NCBI RefSeq assembly: GCF_002105535.1
Contig: NZ_CP015848.1
Location: forward strand, 1,946,856-2,010,855
Reading direction: 5' to 3'
Source: Magnetospirillum sp. ME-1
Lineage (GTDB): Bacteria > Pseudomonadota > Alphaproteobacteria > Rhodospirillales > Magnetospirillaceae
DNA: 64,000 bases
The notes under the pieces are model-generated. The model ran no database searches and was not told the origin of the DNA. It worked only from the letters and a program-made list of their open reading frames with translations. A program made the translations under genes and the position numbers. How positions within the stretch are numbered: position 1 is the first letter of the stretch; every line of letters starts with the position of its first letter. Below, piece by piece: positions 50,791-58,467 of this stretch.

Positions 50791-52113
50791 CTACTCGGCC
50801 GGTTCCACCCGGTTGCGGCCCATGGCCTTGGCGCGGTAGAGCGCCGCGTCGGCGCGGCCCAGGCAGGCCTCCAGCCCCTCGCCCGCCCCCACCCTGCACT
50901 CGGCGACGCCGAAGCTGGCGCTGAGCGTGATGGGCTCGCCGCCGCCTACCGGCACCTGCAGCCCGGCCAGCCGGATACGCAGGCGCTCGGCCACCACCAG
51001 GGCGGGATTGAGCGAGGTTTCCGGGAGCGCGATGGCGAATTCCTCGCCCCCCATGCGGCCGATGATGTCCTGGTCGCGCAGCAGGTCGCGGGCCATGACC
51101 ACGAAGGCCTTCAGCGCCTCGTCGCCGGCGGCGTGACCCCGCTCGTCGTTGATGCGCTTGAAATGGTCGAGATCGATCATCAGCAGCGACATGGGACGGC
51201 CATAGCGGCCGGCGCGCTGGATCTCCGACGCCGTCGACTGCATGAAGTGCCGCCGGTTGCAGGCGTCGGTGAGGAAGTCGGTGGTCGCCAGCTGCACCAG
51301 TTCCTTCTGGACGCAGGCGCGCTCGAGGGCCAGGCCGATTCGCCGCGCCAGTTCGCGCACCAGTTCCCGTTCCGAGGTGGAAAAGGCCTCATCGCCCTCG
51401 GCCGGCGGGGTTTCGGTCCAGCAGATCTCGATGCGTCCGGCCGGGCGAGAGCCGGCGAACACCTGCGCCTCCAGGCGGCAGGCGGTCTCGACGAAGCCGG
51501 GGGTCTGGACGATGCCGCTGGGCAGCAGGCCGGGCAGGCAGCTCAAGCGGACACAGATGGTCTCCGGCTTCAGCCAGGCGGTGGGAGCCTTGGCCACCAC
51601 CTGCTCCAGCGCCACCTGCAACGGCAGTTCCGGCGATTCCAGGATGCGCGACACGCCGTACATGCAGTCGATCTGGCGCATGCGCCGTTCCAGCTGGCGA
51701 TTGGCCTCCAGCGCGGCGTCGCGGGCCTCGCGCACCAGAATTTCGGCGCGCTTCCTGTGAATGGCGTAGCGGAACGACCGCGACAGCGATTCCGCGTCGA
51801 TCTTGGCCTTCAGCAGGTAGTCCTGGGCGCCGTGCTCGAGCGCCATCAGCGCCTGCTGGTCGTCGTCGTGGTTGGTGAGCACCACCACCGCCAGTTCCGG
51901 CGCCGCGCCGCAAAAGCGCCGCACCGTCTCGTCCCCCACGGAATCGGGAAGCGTCAGGTCGAGGAAAATGACGTGGTAGCGCTTGCGCTGGATGAATTCC
52001 AGGGCCGAGGCCAGCGATACGGCGTGATCCACCTTGACGTTGGGGACCTTTTCCAGCTCGGCCAGCGTCAACAGGGCCTGGGTCGGAGAATCCTCGACCA
52101 GCAGTGCGAACAT
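50791..52113 (-). CDS. response regulator with diguanylate cyclase output (REC-GGDEF)
   Basis: A 440-residue protein. A receiver domain occupies about residues 2-118 (LLVEDSPTQ, phospho-acceptor Asp52 in FLDLTLPDS), a linker helix and a GAF-like middle region follow, and a GGDEF domain occupies about 270-440. The active-site motif is GGEEF (RMGGEEFAIALPE), a functional variant, and the allosteric c-di-GMP inhibition site RDQD lies exactly five residues before it. It should make c-di-GMP when phosphorylated. I start at the ATG at 52113, where the receiver fold begins; 16 more codons are open upstream. No kinase is adjacent. Confidence 0.88.
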   Translation of the reverse strand: MFALLVEDSPTQALLTLAELEKVPNVKVDHAVSLASALEFIQRKRYHVIFLDLTLPDSVGDETVRRFCGAAPELAVVVLTNHDDDQQALMALEHGAQDYLLKAKIDAESLSRSFRYAIHRKRAEILVREARDAALEANRQLERRMRQIDCMYGVSRILESPELPLQVALEQVVAKAPTAWLKPETICVRLSCLPGLLPSGIVQTPGFVETACRLEAQVFAGSRPAGRIEICWTETPPAEGDEAFSTSERELVRELARRIGLALERACVQKELVQLATTDFLTDACNRRHFMQSTASEIQRAGRYGRPMSLLMIDLDHFKRINDERGHAAGDEALKAFVVMARDLLRDQDIIGRMGGEEFAIALPETSLNPALVVAERLRIRLAGLQVPVGGGEPITLSASFGVAECRVGAGEGLEACLGRADAALYRAKAMGRNRVEPAE

Positions 52114-52293
52114 GGTTTCCGACAAGGTCCAGCCATCCCCTCGAACATCGGGCTCGCCCAAGCCCGTCCTGGCAATACTAGCGGCCTGCGCAGGTTTACG
52201 AAAGCGTGATGCGTGGTCTCGACGAATGCCATATCATCGCCCCAATTCCGCGCGATTCTATCGTCGGTTCACCTGCGTTCGAGGATGTCGATC

Positions 52294-52923
52294 ATGCGCC
52301 GCCTGCCCGCCCTTGCTTTTGTGACTTTCGCAGGCCTGGCGCTCGCCGCCTGCCAGAGCGTAGACAACACCGCCGGCAGCCCCAGCGTCTATATCGATCC
52401 GGGCAGCGTCGGCCCGGTGAAGGGTGTGGGCATCGAATCCCAGGACATCATCGGCATGACCGACCAGATGATGCGCGACATGCTGAGCCAGCCGCGCCTG
52501 GCCAACGCCCAGGTGCCGCCCAACGTCATCATCGATTCCGAATACTTCTACAACGAGAGCTCGTCGCGCCTGAACAAGAACTCCATCACCGACCGCCTGC
52601 GGGTGGGGCTGAACCGCGCCGCCTCGGGGCGCATGCAGTTCGTCGGGCGCAACTACGCCGATATGGTGGCCAAGGAGCGCGAGCTGAAGCGCCAGGGCGT
52701 GGTGGACAAGGCGACGCTTCCCGCCGCCCGCGCGCCGAAGGGCGGCGATTACCGTCTGGGCGGGCGCATCACCTCGCTGGATTCCCGCGATCCCAAGACC
52801 GGCATGATGCAGCGCTACAACCAGATCGTCTTCGAGATGGTCGACCTGGAAACCTCGGAAATCGTCTGGAGCGGCATCTACGAATTCGCCAAGGCCGCCC
52901 AGGACGACATCATCTACCGCTAG
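52294..52923 (+). CDS. LpoB-like outer-membrane lipoprotein
   Basis: A 209-residue lipoprotein with signal peptide MRRLPALAFVTFAGLALAAC (lipidated Cys20) and an LpoB-like domain: VGPVKGVGIESQDIIGMTDQMMRDML, VIIDSEYFYNESSSRLNKN and the YRLGGRITSLD strand (in pieces). LpoB activates penicillin-binding protein 1B from the outer membrane in enterics. The match is to the family fold, and a peptidoglycan role here is inference. GAGG lies 8 bp upstream of the ATG at 52294; an ATG at 52285 is possible. It heads a four-gene envelope operon. Confidence 0.78.
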   Translation: MRRLPALAFVTFAGLALAACQSVDNTAGSPSVYIDPGSVGPVKGVGIESQDIIGMTDQMMRDMLSQPRLANAQVPPNVIIDSEYFYNESSSRLNKNSITDRLRVGLNRAASGRMQFVGRNYADMVAKERELKRQGVVDKATLPAARAPKGGDYRLGGRITSLDSRDPKTGMMQRYNQIVFEMVDLETSEIVWSGIYEFAKAAQDDIIYR

Positions 52924-52941
52924 CCCAAGGGGAACACTCCC

Positions 52942-54312
52942 ATGGCCGCCCGGCCTTCCTGGTTGAGTGTGGTGGTGATCGCCGGACTGGCGTCGGGCTG
53001 CGTGACCACGCGCGAACGGGAAGTCAGCCCGGCGCCCGCGGTGGTCCAGGCCTATCTGGAGGACAAGCCGACCGAGCTTCGCCGCCACTTCTTCATTGCC
53101 CAGGCCCAAGGTGACCGCAACCGGGTGCTCAACCACATGCGCCTGGGGCTGGCCAGCTTCGCCATGGGCCGCGACCGGCTGGCCGAACAGCTGTTCGACG
53201 ACGCCCTGGTCGGCATCGAGGCCATCTACGCCGACAACGAGGAAGCCCGCAAGGCCCGCGGCCTGTGGGTCAAGGAAGGCATCAAGGATTTCAAGGGCGA
53301 GCCCTACGAGCGCGCCATGGCCTATTACTATCGCGGCCTGCTCTACCTCAAGGCCGGCGATTACGAGAATGCCCGGGCCAGCTTCAAGGGCGGCATGCTG
53401 CAGGACGCCTTCGCCGAGGAAGAGCAGTACCGCGCCGATTTCGCCCTGATGCCCTTCCTCCAGGGCTGGGCGGCCCATTGCTCGGGCAACGAATCGCTGG
53501 CCGCCGAGGACTTCAAGGAATTCCGCGCCATCAACAAGGACGCCCCCCTGCCGCGCGATCACGACAACGTGCTGGTGCTGGTGGAGACCGGCACCGCCCC
53601 GGTGAAGATCTCCGACGGGCCACGCCTGAAGATCAAGCGCAGCGGCTCGACCGAGACGGTCAGCATCGCCTGGACCGATCCCGACCGGCCCAAGGACCAT
53701 CCCACGGGAAATGCCGTACTGCTGGAGGACATCTTCCGCCAGGCCTCGACCCGGGGCGGGCGGCCCTTCGATTCCATTCTGGAAGGCAAGGCGGAGTACA
53801 AGGACACCGCCGACACCGTGGGCAACGTCGCCCTGATCGGCGCGGCGGTGGCCGCCAAGGTGGCGACCGATCGCCCCCGCTATCGCGAGACCAAGGAACA
53901 GCGCGAAGCCCGCCAGCAGGCCCAGGCCGGTGCGGCCCTGGTCGGCGCCGGACTGGCGGTGATCGGCGGCCTGTCCAAGCTGTTCGCCAGCACCATCGAA
54001 TCCCAGGCCGACACCCGCTACTGGGACAACCTCTCCGACCGGGTGCAGGGGCTGACCCTGGCCCTGCCCGACAAGGTCGCCACCATCGACGTCTCGTTCC
54101 AGTCGCCCGGCGGCGCGCCGCTGGAAACGGTGGCGCGCCCCATTCAGCGGGCCGGCAAGTGCGGCCTGGTCTGGGCCCGGCACGGCTCGGCCGTTCCCCG
54201 CAACCCGCGCGCCCCCAATTCTGTTCCCGCCGAGGTGATGGCGTCCCCCGTCGTCATTCCGGCGGCAGAGCCTAAAGCCCCGGAGTCCAAATCCAAGGAG
54301 TCATCGCCATGA
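52942..54312 (+). CDS. TPR-containing lipoprotein (COG3014-like)
   Basis: A 456-residue lipoprotein with signal peptide and lipobox LASGC (Cys20). Residues 30-200 contain TPR-like helices (RLGLASFAMGRDRLAEQLFDDAL and AMAYYYRGLLYLKAGDYENARASF, cited in part), the middle is beta-rich, residues 292-345 are alanine/glycine-rich and the C-terminus is proline-rich. Such proteins are found beside LpoB-like genes. It lies 18 bp after the LpoB-like gene and overlaps the YcfL-like gene by 4 bp. Function unknown; it is likely periplasmic and attached to the outer membrane. Confidence 0.75.
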   Translation: MAARPSWLSVVVIAGLASGCVTTREREVSPAPAVVQAYLEDKPTELRRHFFIAQAQGDRNRVLNHMRLGLASFAMGRDRLAEQLFDDALVGIEAIYADNEEARKARGLWVKEGIKDFKGEPYERAMAYYYRGLLYLKAGDYENARASFKGGMLQDAFAEEEQYRADFALMPFLQGWAAHCSGNESLAAEDFKEFRAINKDAPLPRDHDNVLVLVETGTAPVKISDGPRLKIKRSGSTETVSIAWTDPDRPKDHPTGNAVLLEDIFRQASTRGGRPFDSILEGKAEYKDTADTVGNVALIGAAVAAKVATDRPRYRETKEQREARQQAQAGAALVGAGLAVIGGLSKLFASTIESQADTRYWDNLSDRVQGLTLALPDKVATIDVSFQSPGGAPLETVARPIQRAGKCGLVWARHGSAVPRNPRAPNSVPAEVMASPVVIPAAEPKAPESKSKESSP

Positions 54313-54776
54313 AGCGCCTGCTCGTTCCCGCCTTCGGCCTGTTGCTGCTGGGCGGCTGCGCCTCGCTGGACCCCGCGCCCCAGTGCGACATGAGCCGCGT
54401 CGCCAGCCAGCGCGATCTGGTCGCCGGCCCCGCCATGGTCGAGGGCTCGTCCTCGCCCCTGAAGGAAATGCCCATGAATTCGGTGAGCATCACCGATCCC
54501 AGCATCATCCGGAAGCTCTACGTGCGCTCCATCGCCGCAAGGCGAACCGAGACGGGAACGGTCGAGGTGCTGGCCCAGGTGGTCAACTGCACCGACTTCC
54601 CGCAGAACGCCGAGGCCCGCACCCAGTTCTACGCCGCCGACGGCGCGGCGTCCGAGCCGGTCAGCGCCTGGCGCCGGATGCAGTTCGGGCCGCGCACGTC
54701 GGTCACCTACCGCGAGCTGTCCTTGGGCGACAAGGCCGTGGACGGCTACATGATCGAGATGAGGGAAGGCAAATGA
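54309..54776 (+). CDS. YcfL-like lipoprotein (DUF1425)
   Basis: A 155-residue lipoprotein: signal MKRLLVPAFGLLLLGGC with Cys17 and a C-terminal beta-sandwich with VEVLAQVVNCTDFPQNAEARTQFYAADG and WRRMQFGPRTSVTYREL (in part), the pattern of YcfL. In E. coli ycfL is next to lpoB, and here the same two gene types share an operon, which supports a common envelope role. It overlaps the next gene by 4 bp. Confidence 0.7.
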   Translation: MKRLLVPAFGLLLLGGCASLDPAPQCDMSRVASQRDLVAGPAMVEGSSSPLKEMPMNSVSITDPSIIRKLYVRSIAARRTETGTVEVLAQVVNCTDFPQNAEARTQFYAADGAASEPVSAWRRMQFGPRTSVTYRELSLGDKAVDGYMIEMREGK

Positions 54777-55933
54777 TCACCCGTCTCCTGGCCGTATCGG
54801 CCCTCGCCTTGCTGGTTCCCCTGGTGGCCGAGGCCCAGACCGTCGGGCCCAAGGTGCCGCCCTATCAGGCCCCGACCAAGGTCGCTCCGCCCGCCCGCGA
54901 CGGTGCCGATTCCCTGGACGCCGCCGCGGCCAGGCCCAACCCGTTCAAGCCCCAGGACGACGTCATCGCCCGCTTCAGGGATGCCTACGCCCAGGGCGGA
55001 CGGCCGCGCCTGGCCTTCTGGTGGAACCGGCAACTGTCGGACACCCTGGCCCAGTGGTATTCCGAGACCCGCACCGTCACCGCCGACAAGAGCCGCAATT
55101 CCACCGAGGGCGACCTGACCCTCAAGCAGTCGGGCGGAAAGCAAAGCGTCACCGAGACCCAGCGCCGCGCCGGCGATGCGGCCGAGCGTCCGGCGCGGGC
55201 CGAGACCTGGGAATGGGAGTTCCAGGACGGCTTCCTTGCCCCCTTCCTGCAGGCCGACGCGAGCGTGGTCGACCGCACCATGATCACCCGCATCATGGGG
55301 GCGGGCGCCGAGGAGATCGATCCCAAGACGGTGGAAGTGATGGCCATGCAGACCATGGCCGACCTGATGGTCGAGGTCCTGGTGGCCGATTCGGCCCAGT
55401 CCACCACCGGCTACGAACTGCGCGCCCGCATCCTGGACGTCAAGACCGGACGGGTGCTGGCCATGGTCAACAGCCGGGCGCTGAAGGAATGGCAGAAGAC
55501 CGACAAGGTCACCGCCAGCTCCAAGGGCTTCGACCTGCCCGACGAGGACGACGAAAGCTTCGGCCCCGAGCGCGCCGACCAGCGCTACAAGGCCACGCCG
55601 TCAGGCTTCGAAAGGAAGCGCAAGCCGCCCAAGCTTGCGGCCGTCGCCCACAACCTGGCCACCAACGTGATGAGCGCCATGCTGCCGCGCCTGGAAGGCG
55701 GAGCCGGTCCGGTGGCGAAGAGTGAACCCGGCGCGCCCACATCCATCACGCCGCCCCCAGCCGCTCCCGCGGCCACGGCCAAGCCCGTGCCCAACGACAG
55801 CGCCGTGCCGCTGCCCGAGGTGGAGGCCAAACCCCTGCCCGCCCCCGAGAAGGCGGCGAAAGTGGAACCGCAGAAAGCCGAAACGGGGCCTGGAGCGGAA
55901 GAACCGCCCATGCCCCGCCCGACCAAACAGTAA
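54773..55933 (+). CDS. conserved exported protein of the LpoB/YcfL operon
   Basis: A 386-residue protein with a Sec signal peptide (MITRLLAVSALALLVPLVAEAQ; cleavage after AEA) and no lipobox. A globular central part (about residues 60-300) shows FRDAYAQGGRPRLAFWWNRQLSD, WEWEFQDGFLAPFLQADA and ARILDVKTGRVLAMVNS (cited in pieces), reminiscent of CsgG/LpoB-type folds. The last 80 residues are rich in A, P and K/E, suggesting a disordered wall-crossing tail. I do not recognise a family. It is the last gene of the operon, with a hairpin right after the stop. Confidence 0.7.
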   Translation: MITRLLAVSALALLVPLVAEAQTVGPKVPPYQAPTKVAPPARDGADSLDAAAARPNPFKPQDDVIARFRDAYAQGGRPRLAFWWNRQLSDTLAQWYSETRTVTADKSRNSTEGDLTLKQSGGKQSVTETQRRAGDAAERPARAETWEWEFQDGFLAPFLQADASVVDRTMITRIMGAGAEEIDPKTVEVMAMQTMADLMVEVLVADSAQSTTGYELRARILDVKTGRVLAMVNSRALKEWQKTDKVTASSKGFDLPDEDDESFGPERADQRYKATPSGFERKRKPPKLAAVAHNLATNVMSAMLPRLEGGAGPVAKSEPGAPTSITPPPAAPAATAKPVPNDSAVPLPEVEAKPLPAPEKAAKVEPQKAETGPGAEEPPMPRPTKQ

Positions 55934-55952
55934 CCGGGAGTCGGACTCCCGG
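55934..55952 (+). terminator. hairpin directly after the lipoprotein operon
   Basis: CCGGGAG (55934-55940) and CTCCCGG (55946-55952) form a perfect 7-bp stem with loop TCGGA, starting at the base after the stop codon. There is no T run after it, so termination may need Rho or the palindromic element that follows at 55969. Confidence 0.5.
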
Positions 55953-55968
55953 GCACTGAAAACAGCCT

Positions 55969-56073
55969 GTCATCCCGACGACCATCGGGAGGAGGGATCT
56001 CGTCCTGGCCCGGCTTGCCGGAATCGGCACCAATGGTCCAGGCGGAGATCCCTCGACTTCGCTCGGGATGACG
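55969..56073 (+). repeat. dispersed ~104-bp palindromic element, copy 4
   Basis: It starts GTCATCCCGACG and ends GCTCGGGATGAC, with inner GGAGGGATCTCG and GGCGGAGATCCCTCG. Same orientation as copies 1 and 3; it shares the segment GAATCGGCACC with copy 3. It lies between two convergent genes. Confidence 0.75.
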
Positions 56074-56090
56074 GGACGTCGTTGCCGCTC

Positions 56091-56447
56091 CTACTGGCAG
56101 TCGGAAACCGCCACCTTACAGCCCTTGCCGCAGGCTTCCAGGGCGTTGGCCTTGGCCTCGCCCTCGGTGCTGCCCCAGCCCACGCCGGTGTAGTCCCGGG
56201 AGGTGGCGTAGGCGCCGCAGGTGTCGTAGCGCACCGCCACCTTGCAGCTGCTGTTGCCGGCCTTCTTGCACTCACGCACCGCGTCGATGCCTGCCTCCTC
56301 GCGGGTGGAGCCGCTGCCGACACCGAAACCCACCTCGCTGGCCTTGGTCGCGTCGGCGTCATCGACGGCGATGGCGCCCGCCGCCCAGGCGGAACCGGTC
56401 AGAGCAATTCCCGCCGCCATCACCGCGGCCATGATCATCTTCTTCAT
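56091..56447 (-). CDS. exported DUF4189-like cysteine-rich protein
   Basis: A 118-residue protein with a signal peptide (MKKMIMAAVMAAGIALTGSAWA; cleavage after SAWA). The mature part has two similar halves, each with a G-x-G-x-G-S-T strand, an EA-x(4-6)-A-x-x-C helix and a CKVAV strand ending in Cys; six cysteines in total could form disulfides. This layout matches DUF4189 proteins, which are secreted or periplasmic and of unknown function. AGGAGGGG lies before the ATG at 56447; the ATG seven codons upstream is rejected because the ribosome site would fall inside it. It is downstream of cbpB on the same strand, 150 bp away. Confidence 0.75.
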   Translation of the reverse strand: MKKMIMAAVMAAGIALTGSAWAAGAIAVDDADATKASEVGFGVGSGSTREEAGIDAVRECKKAGNSSCKVAVRYDTCGAYATSRDYTGVGWGSTEGEAKANALEACGKGCKVAVSDCQ

Positions 56448-56597
56448 CGTCAACCCCTCCTGAGGCATTTATTCAGCCTCTGGAAGCCTACCCCCCCAGG
56501 CAGATTCCAACCATTCCAAAATTGTTGCGGTTTCTTACATCCGCCGGATGCCCGGGCCGGGACGGCAGGATTCCCGCCGCCCCGGTCGGCGAGGAAA

Positions 56598-57977
56598 CTA
56601 GCAGCCGAAGGCGAAGGCGGTCTCGGTGCCGTCGTCCCAGCCGTCCCACATGTAATCCTCGGCGATGCCGTCGGCGATCAGGCGGAAGGCGTACCGGGCC
56701 TGATCCAGATAGAAGCCGCAATAGGCCCCGATCCTGTCCATGCCGCCATTGGCCTCATGCGCCTCGGCCGGACAGGGCGAGCCGCAGAAATGCCGTACCG
56801 GACAGGTGGAGCAGGCCTTGATGTCTTCCACCTTGCGCCCGGTCACCAGCTTGAAGGCCGGGCTGTCCAGCACGTCCTCTATCCGGTCGGTGAACAGGTT
56901 GCCGCCGGCGAATGACGGCAGGCCGATGAATTCCGAGCACGGGAACAGCGAACCGTCGGGGGCCAGCGCGAAGAACGACCGCCCGCCGCCGCAGGGCGAG
57001 ATGTCGCACATCAGCCGCCTTGCCGTCGGCGCCAGGATGGAGATCAGGATGTTGACGAAATTGGCCACCACCAGCTTGCGGCCCGTCTGGCGGTAAAGCT
57101 GGTGGGTACGGTCCAAGGCCGCCAGATAGGCCTTGGACACCGCTTCGTCCTCGGCCCACGCCCCTTGCCCGCCCGGCTGGGTGCAGCGGACCACGTTCAG
57201 CATGCAGGCGGGCACCTCCTCGGCATGAAGGAACTCCACCATCTCGGTCAGCTGGCCCAGATTCTCGCGGTTCATGGTGCAGATGACGTTGAAGCCGGCA
57301 TAGCCCCGAAGGCGGCGGATGGCGTCCACCGTCGAGGCGAACACCCCGTCGCCGGTCCAGCGCTTGCGCGAGCGGTCGGCCACCTCGGGCTTGGGCGCGT
57401 CCAGCGACAGGCCGATGCCGCAGCCCCGAGACGTCAGGAACTCCACCGCCTTGTCGTCCAGCAGGGTGGCGTTGGTCTGCACCCCGAAGCGGAAACGGTC
57501 CGAATAGCGGTCGATGGCCTCGAACATGGCGTCACGGTTGAGCAGCGGCTCGGCGCCATGGAAGATGATCTGCGGCTTCCTGCCTTCCGGCACGGTGCGG
57601 GCGAAGTACTCGTCGAGGCGCGCCATGGCCTCCATCAGCTTCTCGCGGCTCATATGCTCGCCGGTACGCCGCATTTTCTGCGGGATATAGCAGTAGGTGC
57701 AATCCAGATTGCAGCGTTCGGTAGGGTTGAAATAGACCGCCGAGGGCTTGAGATGGAAGCGCAGCATGTCCATCTCGCGGGCGAAATCGTCGCGCTTGGC
57801 GCGCCAGTCGCGCTCCAAGGCCCCGTCGTCGAGGACCGCGTCCATCTCGTCCTTGCGCACCAGCGCCCAGAAGGCGTTGTCGGCGTCGATCAGGGCGGTG
57901 TAATCGGCGTGGCCGATCTCGAAATTCTGGAGGCCGTCGGGAAGACGGCCCCCACGGAGGGGGGCCGCGACGTTCAC
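56598..57977 (-). CDS. radical SAM/SPASM peptide-modifying enzyme (CbpB-like)
   Basis: A 459-residue radical SAM enzyme. About 85 N-terminal residues precede the core, where the SAM-cluster motif ERCNLDCTYCY gives Cys89, Cys93 and Cys96. The C-terminal SPASM-like region has Cys324, 329, 347, 389, 392, 398, 402 and 420, enough for two auxiliary 4Fe-4S clusters as in peptide maturases. GAEPLL and the PDGSLFPCSEF and CPVRHFCGSPC segments are typical of this group. It starts with GTG at 57977, which overlaps the stop of a 43-codon gene by 4 bp (GTGA). A cobalamin riboswitch precedes both. I recall a family named CbpB with a small partner CbpA in this context; the name is from memory, while the peptide-maturase role follows from domain and context. 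Confidence 0.82.
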   Translation of the reverse strand: MNVAAPLRGGRLPDGLQNFEIGHADYTALIDADNAFWALVRKDEMDAVLDDGALERDWRAKRDDFAREMDMLRFHLKPSAVYFNPTERCNLDCTYCYIPQKMRRTGEHMSREKLMEAMARLDEYFARTVPEGRKPQIIFHGAEPLLNRDAMFEAIDRYSDRFRFGVQTNATLLDDKAVEFLTSRGCGIGLSLDAPKPEVADRSRKRWTGDGVFASTVDAIRRLRGYAGFNVICTMNRENLGQLTEMVEFLHAEEVPACMLNVVRCTQPGGQGAWAEDEAVSKAYLAALDRTHQLYRQTGRKLVVANFVNILISILAPTARRLMCDISPCGGGRSFFALAPDGSLFPCSEFIGLPSFAGGNLFTDRIEDVLDSPAFKLVTGRKVEDIKACSTCPVRHFCGSPCPAEAHEANGGMDRIGAYCGFYLDQARYAFRLIADGIAEDYMWDGWDDGTETAFAFGC

Positions 57978-58105
57978 CGCTTCACCTGCCCATGCTTAAC
58001 ATGAGTGTCCATCAGGACGTAATGGGACAGGCCGGTGCCCTCGGCGTCGCAGGTCTTGCGAACGGCGATGACGGGGGGGCGCGGTTTGGTCTGAGTTTTG
58101 GTCAT
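57974..58105 (-). CDS. short precursor-peptide gene (CbpA-like) upstream of the radical SAM enzyme
   Basis: A 43-codon gene with ATG at 58105, AAGGA 9 bp upstream and a stop overlapping the GTG of the radical SAM gene. The peptide starts MTKTQTKPRP, has a single cysteine (Cys19) in RKTCDAEGTG, then SHYVLMDTHVKHGQ and ends VKR. It contains no signal peptide or membrane segment. It is basic at both ends, with a central acidic/glycine stretch. Size, position and coupling to a SPASM enzyme are what is expected of a RiPP precursor; the modified residue is unknown. It is too short for normal gene-calling limits, so it is easily missed. Confidence 0.8.
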   Translation of the reverse strand: MTKTQTKPRPPVIAVRKTCDAEGTGLSHYVLMDTHVKHGQVKR

Positions 58106-58207
58106 GGCGTTAATCCTTGCGTCAGCCAAAGGGGCTTTCCGGCCGGGGCGCGGACGCGCACCAGCCGAAACCCTTTGCCATCGGATTTCGCCCCTCGTTC
58201 AACCTAT

Positions 58208-58361
58208 GTCCGTGCAGGTCTTCTGGCTCTCGGATCAGCCACGAGACCACGCCTTCCCGGCTGTTCGCCAGTGGCTGGGGCCTGAGCGCCCCTGTGGTCC
58301 GTGTCCCCGATTACAGCGGCGGGACCGCCACGGACTTTCACCGTGTTCCGGGATGCAGGAC
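58208..58361 (-). ncRNA. cobalamin (adenosylcobalamin-type) riboswitch
   Basis: On the minus strand P1 pairs GTCCTGCA (58354-58361) with TGCACGGAC (58208-58216). Between them are GGTGAAAGTCCGTGGCGG, CGCCGCTGTAATCGGGGA, AGCCACTGGCGAACA, GGGAAGGCG and the B12-box GAGAGCCAGAAGACCTGCA, all in the canonical order of the class. It sits 102 bp upstream of the 43-codon gene. I see no U-tract terminator in that gap, so control is probably at translation or by Rho. A riboswitch of this class usually lowers expression when B12 is abundant. Confidence 0.93.
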
Positions 58362-58368
58362 GAACATG

Positions 58369-58397
58369 GCTCTACAATACCGCAATGGAGACGTCAA
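58369..58397 (-). promoter_or_regulatory. promoter of the riboswitch-peptide-radical SAM unit
   Basis: TTGACG (58392-58397 complement) and TAGAGC (58369-58374 complement) with a 17-bp spacer on the minus strand. A start site about 7 bp after the -10 would fall at about 58362, which is the 5' end of the aptamer P1 stem. The agreement supports both calls. Confidence 0.65.
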
Positions 58398-58467
58398 GTT
58401 CCGGCGGTTGTCGCGCCGAATGGGGCCTGCTATCGTCCGCTCCCCAATTGCCAAGGGAGCAGGGATC

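Noticed and set aside
58098-58467. N-terminal extension of argC by more than 100 codons
   Set aside because: It is the complement of the riboswitch and precursor-peptide leader; the conserved ArgC N-terminus begins at 58468.
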